DNA of 55,544 nt from Branchiostoma floridae. Its lineage: Eukaryota; Chordata; Leptocardii; Amphioxiformes; Branchiostomatidae. The translations under genes were made by a program, and so were the position numbers. Shown one piece after another: positions 1-11,973 of this stretch (position 1 is its first letter; the number at the start of each line of letters is the position of its first letter). Below the pieces are notes generated by a model that saw only the letters and a list, made by a program, of their open reading frames with translations, had not been told where the DNA came from and ran no database searches. The stretch spans positions 5,281,592 through 5,337,135 of the forward strand of contig NC_049980.1 in NCBI RefSeq assembly GCF_000003815.2, in the 5' to 3' direction.

Positions 1-257
1 GACTCTGCCGTTTCTTTGTCGGCAGCAGGGTCATGCCTCCACGTAATGTAGAGCTCGCAGACTCGTCGTCCGATCGATTTTCGCCTAATGTGAGGGGGTA
101 TCACAAATCAAGAATCAAGGTCGGCCGTCGTGCCGGCGAGCTCAAAACTACCATTGGCGTTTACGGCCAAAGTACGACCGAAGTCCTAGCGATACGTAGA
201 CAAGCGACGCCACCAGACGGACCTCAAATGGAGTTGAATATATACGCACGTGTGAAC

Positions 258-1509
258 ACTCATTTTCGTATTTTGTCGAAGAAGGGTTCTCACTACACTT
301 CAAGCAGAGGTTCGACACGTCGAAAACAGCCAAAGCCGCACGTCTGCTTGGAGAGTAAGTTCTCACGACCAACGTTCGAGCTTAAGGCGGGTTAACACGT
401 GCGTATACAAGTCCGTATGAGGTCCGTATGTAATTCTCATCCTCCACCAGGCTCCAAAGTTCGCTGGAAAAAATAGTAGAAATTGGAGGAAAATAAACAT
501 ATAACATGCCAGAGGATTTAGCAGCTGACGAGGGCTTAACGACAGCAAACATTTCATTCTTCCTTGACGTTTCCGCCTTGCAGGTCGGTCGGAGTGTATT
601 TCAGCGTTTCTACGCCCTGACGTGTGTGGAGAAGACCCCCACGGCCAACTGTGAAGGGGAGTGCCGGGAAAAGCGCTCCCAGTTCGCCGCGTTGGAAATC
701 TACGAAGACGGCAACGAGTTAAAAGTAAGACCCCTTTAGCACCCGGTATCTTTGTTTGTATTGCATACCCGGTAAACCACATGCTCCTATGCAGAGGGGA
801 CCAAAGTCGTCCCAAAACTCCTAACAAGAAGAGAGACGACTTTGGTATAGGAGAGTGGTAAAACACCTTATGACATAACACACCAGGTTTATACTGAACA
901 GCACAAGCTATATAGCTATATGTAAGCTATGATTCATTTAATCCACTCACACCGGGAAGGACCCCTACTCTTTTCGATAAGTGTGGTGGGTTCTTTAACG
1001 TTCTCGAGGTGTGGGTCTCCTCAAACACTGGGCTTCCATTTAACGTCCTATCCGAGGGACGGCTCTAACCGGAGGTAGGTACTCATTTGTACCTGGGTGA
1101 AAGTGCATTTCCTTAGATTTTACCAAGTGTGGGGAGAGGACACATCGCACCACATTTATCGAAAAGACCATGGGTCCTTCCAGGTGTGACTGGATAAAAC
1201 AAACAACACCCAGGTGAGTCTATATGGGGAAGGAAATGTTCCCGTACAGCCTTCTTACCACTGGTTTCATCTAATTGGTCAGATAGGCCATGTTATTTCA
1301 AATATAGGGATGGCTTTCCGCAAATGAAACGCGTGCAGGGGGCGTTCTAAGGCATCCAAACGCATTTCGATCCTTCAAACAGTTCAGTAATATACTGCAG
1401 TTTGACATAATCTCGCCAGGCGTCACTTCAACACCGGTGCTCCTTCTTTCAGGTGCGTCCCCGACTAGTGGACGTGACAACTTGCTGCCAACTGGTGATA
1501 TCTACCTGA
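258..1509 (+). CDS. Partial cystine-knot-like secreted protein (tentative)
   Basis: Three pieces join in one frame. A first stretch open from about 258 ends at a strong donor after 353 (GA|GTAAGT). Exon 584-724 has a good pyrimidine tract before CAG and a GTAAGA donor. Exon 1453-1509 follows CTTTCAG and ends in TGA. The 47-residue middle exon carries ALTC and NCEGEC, a CXGXC motif typical of CTCK, glycoprotein-hormone and TGF-beta type cystine knots. The last exon gives VDVTTCCQL and then a stop. Spacing CXGXC-(31)-CC resembles the middle of a CTCK or glycoprotein-hormone knot; a spatzle/neurotrophin or IL-17-like fold is an alternative. The final CxC expected of a CTCK domain is missing, so the true 3' exon may lie elsewhere, since a weak GTGATA donor exists in the last exon. 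The start of the first piece and the N-terminus are not resolved. The family is not firmly recognised. Confidence 0.38.
940..1110 (-). mobile_element. SINE body fragment, antisense
   Basis: Read on the minus strand this stretch shares words with the SINE at 41665-42170: a GTGCATTTCCTTAG block, the 'tacccattttacacc' type block, 'taggacgttaaatgg', and 'gttaaagaaccc' with a hairpin-prone end. The tRNA-like head is not preserved. It lies between exons 2 and 3 of the tentative cystine-knot gene. Confidence 0.5.
1335..1440. repeat. Dispersed repeat directly upstream of exon 1453
   Basis: About 100 bp resemble 28440-28535: both contain AAGGCATTTCAAACG-like sequence, then CAGTTTGA-ATA and a CGCCAGGCGTCACTTCAACA-like block. 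Here the repeat ends about ten bases before the pyrimidine tract of the exon starting at 1453, so part of that acceptor region may derive from a repeat. Confidence 0.5.
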
Positions 1510-2752
1510 TCAGGGCCATGGCAATATAGACAAATAGAGTTCCGCGACATCAAACCTTCTTCAAATCCTGTCAACCGTGTCGACTGAAGCATGATTATAC
1601 CTCGTTTATAGCGGTCCGCTTAACATTAATTAATGAATATGTAGATACGGCAATCTAGATAATTTAGAAGACGAACATCATTTGTAGTAGAATGTAGTTC
1701 GTACAAGAAAGAGAGAGCTGAACTCTATAGACTGATAGAACCCATGTTCCCCCACTTCATACAACTAAGTAATATAGACAAAATTATATACCATAGGAAT
1801 TTAGACAAACCTTTACTTATAAAGCATATCTGTTCCTATATTTTCAATATCACAAAAAAACGAGAAGAAGTCCAATTCACTCAGTAGAATACGATTCTTG
1901 AGTATTGTATATCCATTGTATATATTTCATGTATCTCTTGTTGCGATCTGTACTGAACCCAGTGGGTATGTATGTACAATAAAGGTCTTCATTCATTCAT
2001 TCATTCATTAATCATTCAAATAAAGTCTTTAAATTCTTTTATTTTGATCGTTTTTCCCATTTCCCGGTGACAATTCCCTCATGTTTGAAAGTCCTATCAT
2101 GGAACGTTAGACATCTATGTAATAAGATGCGCAAAAAACTCTAGCAACTGGATAGATTTTGGAAACAACTTTACATAATTTTCTCGAATATGCACACATT
2201 AACATAATTAGTATATTGCTATGTCAGTTCTTAGATTCACTTAAGCTATCTTCATGCCAAATACAAATAAAAGAATCCTCGTCATTCGCCATTGTATGAT
2301 TTCATCCATCATTTAATTTAGTACTTTTTTGCACTAACCAGTGCAAAAAAGTACTAAATTCAACCTTAAAAGAATTCTAAACCAGACAGTCATGAGGGGC
2401 ATTTTTGTAAACACTAAAAGAAAACAGAGGATTGTATTGCTTAAACTCCGAGGAATCCTCGCTCTATGAAAGAAACCTCACTGTTTTCTCCAGATACCAC
2501 CCATATGACCCAACAACTAAAATCCTTCAGCGCGCCACCTAAGCTGTTAAACTGAGCAAGTTTGACCAAGATGGGAAAGCTTAGACCCTACCTGTTCCTT
2601 TTAACCCCAAAAGTCTCCAGGTTGGGCCAAAAAGAAGATTTTAAAGGATTTTAAGTCACACCCAAATCGTGTATTCCAATTTTGTGCCTTCTACTGCGCA
2701 ACTCAACTGTGACCTCAGCCCTTTATTGACTTTTGAGGCCCTCCACTTCTAA
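1510..2752. other. Stretch without recognised gene; small repeats
   Basis: AT-rich DNA with an (ATTC)n run near 1989-2012 and a partial copy (about 2115-2170) of the element seen intact at 8316-8632. A hairpin lies at 2318-2358, with arms TAGTACTTTTTTGCAC and its complement around a six-base loop. No coding exon was recognised, but a further exon of the cystine-knot gene could be hidden here. Confidence 0.5.
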
Positions 2753-3466
2753 GTCCTATAACTCTAACACGACGTGCCGTAGGGCCACCAAATTTTCAGG
2801 ACATGATGTCGACATAATATTTGACAAGAATTTGACGTTTGACGTTACGCTGACGTAATATGACGTAATTATGATGTCATCAATAATGTTTATTACGACT
2901 TGCTTGGCCAATAGCAACATCAATGACGTCAAAATGGTGTCATAAAAGGAAGTCATGCACATCTAAGATACGAGTTGGGCTCCGCCATATTATATCCACC
3001 ACTTTGAATTCTAAAAAATACTTTTTTTGCAACAAATAATCACAAAGGGCAATGGAAATAGACTAAATTCATTCATTTAGATGGTTTTTGATGAAAAAAT
3101 ACCAGGTAGTTACAAATCTTAAGGGATAATTAGCTTGTTATTCTTGATCTTGCCATACGGTCCGCCATCTTGGATTTTGGGCTGATGACGTCATCAAATT
3201 AGCATAATTTATGCATATAGATATGGTAAATAATATAAGATTTTATTTATGTAACTAAATAGCAGTAATATAGCAAATAAATGTGAAAAAAATTGTTAGA
3301 ACCAAAAATAGTGATTTTTGGCAAAACTGCCTGTCAACAAACGGTTGCCATGGCAACAAAAAAATGGAAAATTTGTCAAACTTCGTTAAATTGTTGCCAA
3401 CAATATTTTAAAAAAACTCACTAAATTTGGTGGCTCTGGCGTAAGCCGTTCTGGCGTTATAGGACA
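2753..3466. mobile_element. Non-autonomous element with about 47-bp imperfect terminal inverted repeats
   Basis: The left end (2753-2802) begins GTCCTATAACTCTAACACG and includes GGGCCACCAAATTT. The right end (3418-3466) is its imperfect reverse complement, with AAATTTGGTGGCTC and GTTATAGGAC. The interior is AT-rich with repeated TGACGTAAT-like motifs and no coding frame. Superfamily is unknown; no clear target-site duplication was found. Confidence 0.6.
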
Positions 3467-3495
3467 TCAAAGTTGCCGCAGGCCTCAATAGCACA

Positions 3496-3510
3496 CCCCC
3501 CCCCCCCCCC
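3496..3510. repeat. Poly-C tract
   Basis: An uninterrupted run of about 15 C just downstream of the inverted-repeat element. The true length may differ because such tracts are prone to sequencing slippage. Confidence 0.9.
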
Positions 3511-3931
3511 GTCTGAATAGGGTTAATATTATAACCAGTCCCATGCATCACATGGACTTAAAACGTGAAAATATGATACGTGTCTCTTTCCCCTACACAA
3601 GTAACAGTCCAAACAGCCATCTTGGTATTCCCACGGTCAGGGCTAGTATTCGGGCATAGGGATTGATCAGAATTACCACGTGTTAGGCAGAAGGGCACAG
3701 ATAGGTTGATTTACTCCATAATCTGTTGCACGACTTCAAGACAAGACGCGTTTCTAGCTGTAAATTTCAAGACGTGCGCGTTTCTATACTCAAGACGTCA
3801 TTTCAGACTCAAGACACGACGTATCCTTTTCTCTGAGTTACCGACAAAGACATCCCTCCTTGGTATGTACCGGTTTCTTAAAAGTATTACCTCATGCTCT
3901 ATTTAGTTTAAATTCTGGTGTAGCTGACATA

Positions 3932-4504
3932 CGAGGGGCGTTCAATAGTAATGCCCCTGACCCACTTCTTGTTGTCTGATCTAAATGAAATTTTGCATGT
4001 GTAATGATTCATATATCTATGGGTTATGTTGCAAAAAACAGCTCTGAACTGTGGTTTCTGATTTACTGGTGTTTGAACTGAGTCAGGTGTGAAATGGACC
4101 AGGTGTGAAATGGAGCCAGTTGAGTGTCGCGCAGTGATCTGGTTTTTGTATTTAAAAGGACGCACACCAAAAGAGACTTTTGATGAAATGAAAGAAACTT
4201 ATGGTGATGATGCCCCATCATATGACCTTGTAAAACGCTGGCATCCTGAATTCAAACATGGCCGGAAGTCTGTGGAAACAGCTCCCAGACCTGGTCGTCC
4301 CTCTTCTGTCATTGATGAGGCATCTGTCGGAGGACCAACCTAGGGTGTTCTACAAAAACGGTGTCCAGAGCTGCATCAAACAATTTAAAAAATGCATACC
4401 TCTGGGTGGTTCCTTTGAAGGGAAAGACTAATAACTGTGCCAAGTTTCATTAATCTCCTGCTATGGGAAATGGGTCAGGGGCATTACTTATTGAACGCCC
4501 CTCG
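3932..4504 (+). mobile_element. Mariner/Tc1-type deletion derivative with transposase HTH remnant
   Basis: A 573-bp element with 30-bp-plus terminal inverted repeats beginning CGAGGGGCGTTCAATA and ending with the complement, flanked on both sides by the dinucleotide TA expected for Tc1/mariner insertion. Inside, 4110-4340 encodes an N-terminal helix-turn-helix of the Mos1/SETMAR type (ECRAVIWFLYLKGRTPKE...VKRWHPEFKHGR...PRPGRPSS), then a stop. The whole DDD catalytic domain is absent, so the copy cannot supply transposase and would need to be mobilised in trans. It is an internally deleted relic in front of the SLC16-like gene. Confidence 0.85.
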
Positions 4505-4506
4505 TA

Positions 4507-5677
4507 GCATGCCACTGTATTCGTATATCATTGAAAATTTCGATCACCTGTAATCAACAATGGTCAGCAATGGTGATTGTCGCACAAAAAAACGCAATCA
4601 TTACTAGTAAGGTATCATCTTAAAGGAAAATGTAGGGAAGCTTTCAATTGACCCACTGTCCGTCCCATAAATAGCAACAGACATATCGTGGGAAATTTTG
4701 GCACTTTTTTTTTCTCGGGATTAACTCACATTTGGTACGCGACTAACCTAATATTAGTAAGATCATAGCAAATACGATTCCATTGTTAAGAATATAATAA
4801 CATTTTTATGAAGTCACAACTAGAGGTGCGTATCTAAACTAATATTCAGGGTCAGGTCCAGTTACAGGTCCAGGTCCAGCAGTCTAGGATCAGGTCATTG
4901 CATAGTATGTGTGCTAGAATTAAGGACGCGTCTCGGTAGTTAGACTCGCCATAGAAGCTTGGAAAAGTCTAAAATTTGGAGTATACGGAAAACACAACTT
5001 TAGAAGTGCGACCCATTTGATGCTACATATCATGAATTATAGATATGACCATTTATGATGATGTATAATTTCTATAACAAAATGTAGTCTAGAAAACTAT
5101 TCTAAAAGCCCAAAGTACATAAAATATTTTCGGTACATACTGACATACGTTCTCTTTAAGAAACAATCGAGTTCTATTTAGAAACATGGTTGTGAAAATA
5201 TTGATTTTTCCCTTTTACGTATATAATTTTAGGTTACCTTTTTTTAATAACCTTACAACTCTAAACAGAGACCTGTATACAATATATTCAACTAGGTCTG
5301 AGTGTAGCGCAGGGCATTTCCAATGATTTAGTTTAATATTCTATCATTTTAAACCAAAGCTATGGTTTTCTGAAAAGATTTGAAGATTGGACCATCAGTT
5401 TTTTACCCTGTTGGCCATGTTTTTAGTAAATCTGCGCATCACTCAAGTTGACAGGTCGTCATTAGCATCACCATGGGAAGTAATCATCTGTTACTTGACT
5501 GAAGTTACCTGTAAGTTTTGCAAAATAGCTTTGTCTATTAGAATAATGATGTTAGGTTTTCAGCCTTAAGTGATGTGATCTTTTTTCGGTGTCACATCAT
5601 TTCAGGACAAAAATCTTTTGCCGTCTTTCTGCAGAATCAATTAATCATTCAAGAGTAAGTCCAGAAACTTGAGGAAG
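4507..5677. other. Upstream region of the SLC16-like gene, no gene recognised
   Basis: AT-rich, with a short fragment of the GGTCCAGGTCC repeat family near 4850-4890. It probably holds the promoter and 5' UTR of the transporter gene. I could not point to a TATA box or transcription start with confidence. Confidence 0.4.
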
Positions 5678-8600
5678 ATGCAGTCCGTGAATAAACCGCC
5701 AGAGGGCGGCTGGGGTTGGATAGTGGTGTTCAGTACGTTCCTGTTACACGTCGTCGCTATAGGATTGGTAAAGTCCCTTGGTGTGTTCTTCGTGGAGTTC
5801 CGAGAGGTGTTTCAAGAAAGTGCGGGAAAGACGTCCCTCATCACCTCTGTCTTCGCAGCTACTGTAAACCTGTGTTGTGAGTATATAAGTACTATAACAA
5901 GTACCGTTGGCTAGGGTCCCTTATGCCGGTTCGGAACCGGGACAAAACTCCCTTCCATGGCAAACTACCCTCCTCGGCAAACTCCCTTCCCGGCATAAGA
6001 GAACCTGACCAACGTTAAAAATCGCGTTGGTTATATTATGGTTGGTTAAAGGTTATATTTTGGGTAGCGTTTGTGTGTTTGTGGGTTGGGGGGGAGGGGG
6101 GGTTGCAGAAAACCACCATAACTCAAGGACGCCTGCATGGGTTGTATTGATATTTGGTATGTGGGTAGGTCTTGATGCGACCTAGAAACAATTACATTTG
6201 GGGCCTCCTCACGGCTTGTTATGGTACTGCAGCGGAACAGTAAGTGGTATAGGGTTGGGCCCCCTAGCGCCTTGTTTCAGAACTGCAGGGCAGGTTTAGT
6301 GTCAGATTCGGAAAGGGAGTAATTCAAAAAGGGGTTAACGGATTGTTATGATTTTTGGTATGTAGATAACTTTAGTGATGCTTCATATAATGACATATTG
6401 ATTATGCAAATCGGTATCTAATTTGCATAATTAATTAGTAAATCGTGTAAACACGCTCAGTGCCACCATAGGACCATTGCAACATATGTAACATTTGCTA
6501 CTGAGAAGGAGAAGAATATTGAGAGATATATATTATCCAAAATGAATTACTAATTTGCATTATTAATGCGAAAATGCTATAATGTCATTGTGGTAAATGA
6601 CGGGAAGTTCTCATTTGCAGCATTTGGAAGTTATGTACAGGTGAACATCGATGAACATTAATTATGCAAATTAGATCATTTGCATAAATTATCAGAAAAT
6701 GCGATAAAAGCCCTCTTTCTTAACATAGATGTGTTTGTCTTTTGTCTGCTGGAGGAGACGATCAACTTATATAATGTAAGGAAATGAGAACCTTATCTGC
6801 ATAATTAATGACAAACAATTAATACAGCAGTTGTAAAGGTTAGGAAAATTTGGCGAAGGTATGTGGTCCTGGAACTCTAGTTTTCTTGTATCTTGAAGGG
6901 CGCGTTCCATATGAAACTGCAGGAAATATCTTGATGCCGCACTGCTAGTGTATACGTACGACCGCACCACTCTAAACTCAGGATTTTGTAACTCCATCTC
7001 AGTGCTTGAATCACAAAAATAAGCTGATGATTCGCATAATGAGGACATGATCGGACATACGCAAGCTGTGATCCACTTCAGCAAAACTCTTTTGACAAAG
7101 AAAGGAATTTTATACTGCAGGCAGGGCATTTACTTGTTCTTATACAGTTCATACCTGTGGAGGATACTCACTTCCCCCGGCTTTCTACTCTTGAACGTTT
7201 TCAGCTCCCATCGCCAGTGCCCTGAGCAACTTGACGAGTTGCCGTACCGTCGTCATGGCAGGGGGCGTCATTTCTGCCGTGGGACTCGGCGTCAGCTACT
7301 TCGCACAAAACATCGTACACCTGATCATCACCATTGGACTGATAACAGGTCTGTATATGATATATAATGATAATAATAATAATAATAATGATAATATGGC
7401 CACAAAGTGCGCGTACATTGTAGCATGCACAACTACATACGGAGGGGCATATCCACGACGAAATGGACCGATGAGTATGATCTTGACTGTACAAGGCTAT
7501 TTGAAATATGGAAAGTTAAAGGGGCATTCCACTCCACACGGGAGGGTTATTTTCCGATAGATATCAATTTTAGGGAGTGATAACTGCGTACTACTTCACA
7601 TTATACGATAAAGTACCCAGTTGCTCCACATGCCTCAAAAGCATTCAATGTTCTACTAAACTCCCCAAGTACCCTCTAATTGAATTAATCCTATGGCTGA
7701 ATACAATGCAAAACTTTTAGGTAAGGTTACAAAACTAATTTCAGGTTCGCTAAGAAATCTCGTCTTGTTCTTGTATTCTTTGCTATCTTATGAGCAATTT
7801 GCCTTCTCGGTGTGCTTAGCGTACCTCATTTATTCCGAAAATATGTACGATAAACAAAGTGTCTATGCGTATAGGGAATGCAGGGAATGCATGGGTAGGG
7901 TCTGCATGGGTTTAGTGAGTGTCATTATTGTTTTATAAAACACACATCACGTAATTCATCCCAAGGTGAATTCCACAAAATTCGGCTGATTATGTATTCA
8001 TTGACACATTATCTATTCGAAAACAATACTCCCTTCTGGAGTGGAATGCCCCTTTAACAAAGGAGTTCCACATTTCTAAGGTTTGTTATTCCCCGACCGG
8101 CTAACACCTCTATCACATTATTTGACCTATTTTGCCAATATCTACTATTTGTAATTGAAGGAATCTGGTAAAGGGTTACAATTTGATGGTATGGCTCGGG
8201 CAAATTCCAAACTTAACCACCACAGTGCTTAACCAAATTGGCAGCTAAAGAGATCTATAACCAGATGTTCATTGTACGTCGATTAAAATTAGATACCATC
8301 CAAGTAATAAGATATGCCAAAAAATCAGTTACTCAAGCAACTGGATATGATTTTGGAAATGGTCAGACGTGACACTAACTATGAATGAAGACAATTTTAG
8401 ATGTCCAGGAGGAGACATTGTTTCTATTAGAATCCTAATTGTCTTCAGCTTAACTTTGTCTTACGATGTCTCCTATTGGACATCTAAAACTGTCTTCATT
8501 CATAGTTAGGGTATAAAAGACCGATTTCTTACAGATTACTTAAGTGTCACTGACGAAAGATAGTGGTTACTATCTGAAACGTCTGACCGCTTCCAAAATC

Positions 8601-10548
8601 ATATCCAGTTGCTTGAGTAGCTGGTGTTTGGCACATGTGTTCATTGCTTTCTTCGGATTTCCAGGATTCGGAGTGTCGCTAATGTACTCCCCAAGTATGA
8701 TAATGGTCGGGAAATACTTCCACAAGGGGCACGCCACAGCCAATGGGATAGCGATCAGCGGGACCGGAGTCAGTATGTTTGTCCTCTCGCCGCTCTCCCA
8801 GTTCCTTATTGACGAGTACAGGTGGAATGGCGCTCTCCTCATTTTCGCCGGCATTACACTTAACGGCTGCGTCTGTGGTGCCTTGCTGCGACCCTTACAT
8901 CTGGAAGGTGCTGGTAAAGTCGAAGAGGCTGAAACTGAAAATGAGGAGGCCACAGACTCATCGAAAACGTGTGAAGCCGTCGTTCTACTCTGTCGAAGGG
9001 TTGTGGAAATGTTTGACGTGACTTTATTGAAAAGTCGACAATTTCTTGTCTACAGTCTGTCCTTCTTCGGATTGATGTTGGGGTATTCTATGAGTTTTCC
9101 GCACCTGGTGTCCCACGCCCAAGGTCTAGGAGTGGAGAAAACGCAAGCGGCATTCCTTTTGTCCATTTTGGGCATTGTCGAAACTGTGGCAAGGCCAGTA
9201 AACGGGTGGCTGTCCGACAGGCTACCCGTCAGAAAACTGTACTATTACATGGTGGGTTGTGTCGGTTTGGGAATATGCAATGTGGCCATACCACACTCGC
9301 GAACATACGCAGCCCTCGTGGCGTGCATGGTGTTCTATGGGATTTCTTCTGGCATCTTCTACCCGCTGATCGCCGTCCTTGCAAAGAAATACAGCGGCGT
9401 TTCCAGGATTGGCGGTGGGCTCGGTTGGGCGTTCGTCTTCAAAGGTGTAGCATTTCTTCTCGGACCACCTATTGCAGGTAAGAAGCATCAGCAACGCACG
9501 CTGTAATTCATCATGTAGTAGATAACGTCAATAATAATTTGAATACTAATCAATTGAAAAGCCTGTATAGCATACATTGGTCGGCTTGCATGACCATGTG
9601 AGGATAGTAACTAACTACAAATTAGGTGCCTTATTTTTGAACCTGCACATGTACAGTTGGAGCAGTTATTTGAATAGGGGTGGGTACCGATAGACAAAAG
9701 TCATGAGTCAGGTCCAGGTCCAGAGGATCTGGTCCAGGTCCGGACCTGAACCTGGACCTAATTATCTGCGAAAACTTGTGAATGGGGGATACTCAAAACA
9801 ATGGTCAATTTCGCTACAAAGCTTTCTGTTTGGTGGAGTATCCGACGTCCGTTGGTGTTTTAAAATTCCATCTTATTTAAACTACCCTAACTGCCTCTGT
9901 TCTGGACCAAAATCGACCGTGTATAGAAGCTTGGTACAAATGGCGATCAACTGTCCTCTACTTCGCCCTTGTTCTTTTCTTAGACTTATATAAGGCCCAA
10001 AACATATGCCGATATAACGTGTTCCTTTTCGAATCGGTCAAACATCTGGTCAGCTGATTTTTTTCTGGTCCGGTTTTTCTGTACCGGTCCAACAAGAAAA
10101 GGTCAGAAAAAGATGGTTTTGTACAGTAACAACGTACCGGTACCCACCCCTGCTCTTGAACATTTGAGAATAGGGGGGTACCGGTAGGGTGTACCGGTAC
10201 AAAACCAAGAAAAAACGGTTTTGTACCGGTACTGTACACCCTAACAGTACCCACCTCTACTATTGAACATTTGAGACATTCTTCCCATCAGGCTGGCTGT
10301 ATGACGCAACTGGAAACTACGACATGTCCTTCTATGCAGCTGCGACCTTCATCTTCGCCTCCGTGGCCGTTCTCCTCCTCCTCGTGCCGAAGAAAGGGAA
10401 AAGCTGGGCGCTGGAGTCTGGGAGGCCTGCCGCTGACGTCCCACATGACGAGTGCGACGGGGTCGTTGGACTTCAAGCTATCCAGCTATCCTTCGATACC
10501 GTAACTACCGTAGGACAAAATAACCCAGTGTTCGAACGCGAGATGTAA
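5678..10548 (+). CDS. Monocarboxylate-transporter-like MFS protein (SLC16 family), 4 exons
   Basis: CDS is join(5678..5876, 7205..7348, 8665..9477, 10292..10548), giving 470 aa, normal for the SLC16 family. All introns are phase 1 and use GT..AG. The N-terminus carries the SLC16 signature PEGGWGW at residues 8-14 before TM1. After the second junction come YSPSMIMVGKYF and then GHATANGIA, the conserved TM4-TM5 region. The loop between TM6 and TM7 is acidic (EEAETENEEATDSS), and the TM8 loop reads RPVNGWLSDR. The last exon begins GWLYDATGNYD and ends in a TM helix and short cytosolic tail. Family members are 12-TM plasma-membrane proteins moving monocarboxylates, aromatic amino acids or related solutes; the substrate cannot be read here. 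The ATG at 5678 is used because the frame upstream has only a TTG. Candidate polyadenylation signals lie near 11070 and 11211. Exon 3 starts 33 bp after an inverted-repeat element. Confidence 0.9.
6050..6900. mobile_element. Dispersed repeat family C copy in intron 1 of the transporter
   Basis: Shares blocks with 10793-11106 and 13223-13945: a 'gtttgtgtgtttgtgggt' opening, then 'tggatTGTATTGATATTTGGTATGTGGGTAGGT', repeated ATTATGCAAAT stretches, and a 'ggaactctagttttc' end. No coding capacity. It occupies most of the intron between exons 1 and 2. Confidence 0.55.
7366..7396. repeat. (AAT)n microsatellite
   Basis: An AAT-rich run starting about 18 bases downstream of the exon 2 donor of the SLC16-like gene. 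Confidence 0.8.
7520..8053. mobile_element. TTAA-flanked inverted-repeat element, copy 1
   Basis: A 534-bp element with terminal inverted repeats AGGGGCATTCCACTCCA and its complement, flanked on both sides by TTAA (7516-7519 and 8054-8057). A second copy lies at 43125-43629. TTAA target duplications are typical of piggyBac-type transposition. Frames inside are not kept between the two copies, so it is non-autonomous. It lies in intron 2 of the SLC16-like gene. Confidence 0.8.
8316..8632. mobile_element. Double foldback element in front of exon 3 of the transporter
   Basis: Two nested inverted repeats. The outer arms (8316-8370 and 8579-8632) share GCAACTGGATATGATTTTGG. The inner arms (8374-8420 and 8464-8510) share ACTAACTATGAATGAAGACA. 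Single-arm fragments occur near 2115-2170 and 50640-50695. It ends 32 bp before the exon start at 8665, so it must contribute the branch point or the region around it. Confidence 0.75.
9690..10260. repeat. GGTCCAGGTCC / GTACCGGTAC repeat, long copy
   Basis: A block rich in GGTCCAGGTCC, GGACCTGAACC and GTACCGGTAC words in both orientations, lying in intron 3 of the SLC16-like gene. Related material is at 11875-11945, 48410-48880, 39000-39040 and 39225-39290. It is probably a degenerate foldback transposon family; no coding frame. Confidence 0.6.
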
Positions 10549-10792
10549 ACCATAAGTTTTGCTATTATTTACCTGTGCGTAGTTTCACTTCACTTCATGG
10601 AGTGTTCTATAGATATATATGTATGATATGTTACGCAATAAGTTATTCAAATTCCCATGTTAAAATACTACAGATTTTAAGATACTAGATACGGTAGATT
10701 TGACTAGTCATGTATATTTAGATCCGACAGCTACCATTATGCTAAGATAAGAACAGATAGTGACACCCATGTTTAGTCCCAAATAATGGTAT

Positions 10793-11106
10793 GGAGGTTC
10801 TCTTATTACCTCCATGAAATGTCATGGAATGGAGGTTATATTTTCTGTTATGTGTCTCTGTCTGTGTAGATGATTACTCAAGAACGGCTGGATGGATTGG
10901 TTTCATACTTGTTGTGTTGGTGGGGTGTGATGAAAGCTCGAATCGATGAGATTTTGGGAGCCGTATCTGTCGTTATAATCGATGTAATAATATCAGAAAT
11001 CACCCCTATATTTGAGATATATTGGTACAGGCATCGTGCTTTATGTGTTTGTTAATGGGCTTAGCAAAAGCAATAAATATTTCATGGAGGTATGAGGTCC
11101 CCGAAC
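10793..11106. mobile_element. Repeat family C, short copy
   Basis: Begins with an ATGGAGGTT/ACCTCCAT pair, continues 'tgtgtctctgtctgtgt' and 'ggctggatggattggtttcatacttg', and ends 'atttcatggaggtatgaggtccccgaactctag', matching the ends of the 13223-13945 copy. It sits in the probable 3' UTR or downstream flank of the SLC16-like gene. Confidence 0.55.
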
Positions 11107-11487
11107 TCTAGTTGTCCTATGTTGTTAGATTCGTAGAATTTTAAGATCTATTTTGTATTCCTTTTCTTTTTTTGTAGTTTATAGTTGATCACTGAACTTT
11201 TTGTTGTGTCAATAAAAATTGTATAATTAGTGATGTTTATGTTACTGTAGACTTTACAATGTACATGATAAGAATTGAAATGCAGTGATATTTTCAGAAC
11301 TGTGTAATGCACCTTGTAAAAGATTGCCAATGAATAATCGCAAACCTGGATATAATATCATAATGAAGATGTTGGGATAATGGTATGCAAAGGTGAAATA
11401 AAAGTATGCAGTTTATAAGCTTATTTGTTTTCTACTTCCCACGTTCTCAAAGTATGTGTTAACGCCTTTAGAATCTATCATATGTCC

Positions 11488-11861
11488 ATGTGCTCTTGAA
11501 GTAAAAGATATTCTTGGTGTAAGAGCATAAATCTTAGCTTGGAAGTAAGAAAATGTTTCTAGGCAATAGCAATTGTGCTCTTGATGTGACAAAAGTATTC
11601 TTGGTGTAAGAACAGAGAATGGAAGTAAGAAAAACATTGGCAATAAAACAATTTCCTCTTGAAGTAAAAGAAAAATATTTATAAGAAAAAAATATAATGA
11701 GAATTTCACTTGTGAGATACGAAAAGTATTCTTTGTGTAGATACATCAATCATACATGTACGAAAATATTTCTAGGCAATAAGAATCGTGCTCTTGTCGT
11801 AAGAAAAATATTATTGGTGTAAGAAATCAATCTTAGAAGTAAGAAAATGTTTTAGACATTT
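11488..11861. repeat. Degenerate minisatellite, about 75-85 bp units
   Basis: About five diverged units each contain 'tgctcttgaagtaa', then 'tattcttggtgtaag', then 'gaagtaagaaaatgtttctaggcaa'. Units begin near 11490, 11576, 11652, 11710 and 11789. The small frames on the minus strand across it are repeat by-products rather than genes. Confidence 0.7.
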
Positions 11862-11973
11862 TTATGAATTCTGCCAGGTCCGGACCTGATCCTACATACT
11901 TGAACCGGACCTGGACCTGAATTTTCTGTTCCTGGGTACCCGCCCCTACGTATACAGGGTATGGTTCTTCATT

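Noticed and set aside
33-395. Plus-strand frame of 120 codons at the window start
   Set aside because: It does not connect in frame with exon 584-724 through the good donor at 353; a different frame of the same stretch does. No domain recognised.
363-881. Long minus-strand open frame (172 codons)
   Set aside because: It overlaps the better supported plus-strand exon 584-724 with strong splice signals; its residues show no domain and it has no splice or start support.
7693-7938. 81-codon frame inside the TTAA element
   Set aside because: The second copy has deletions that break the frame, and no transposase motif is present.
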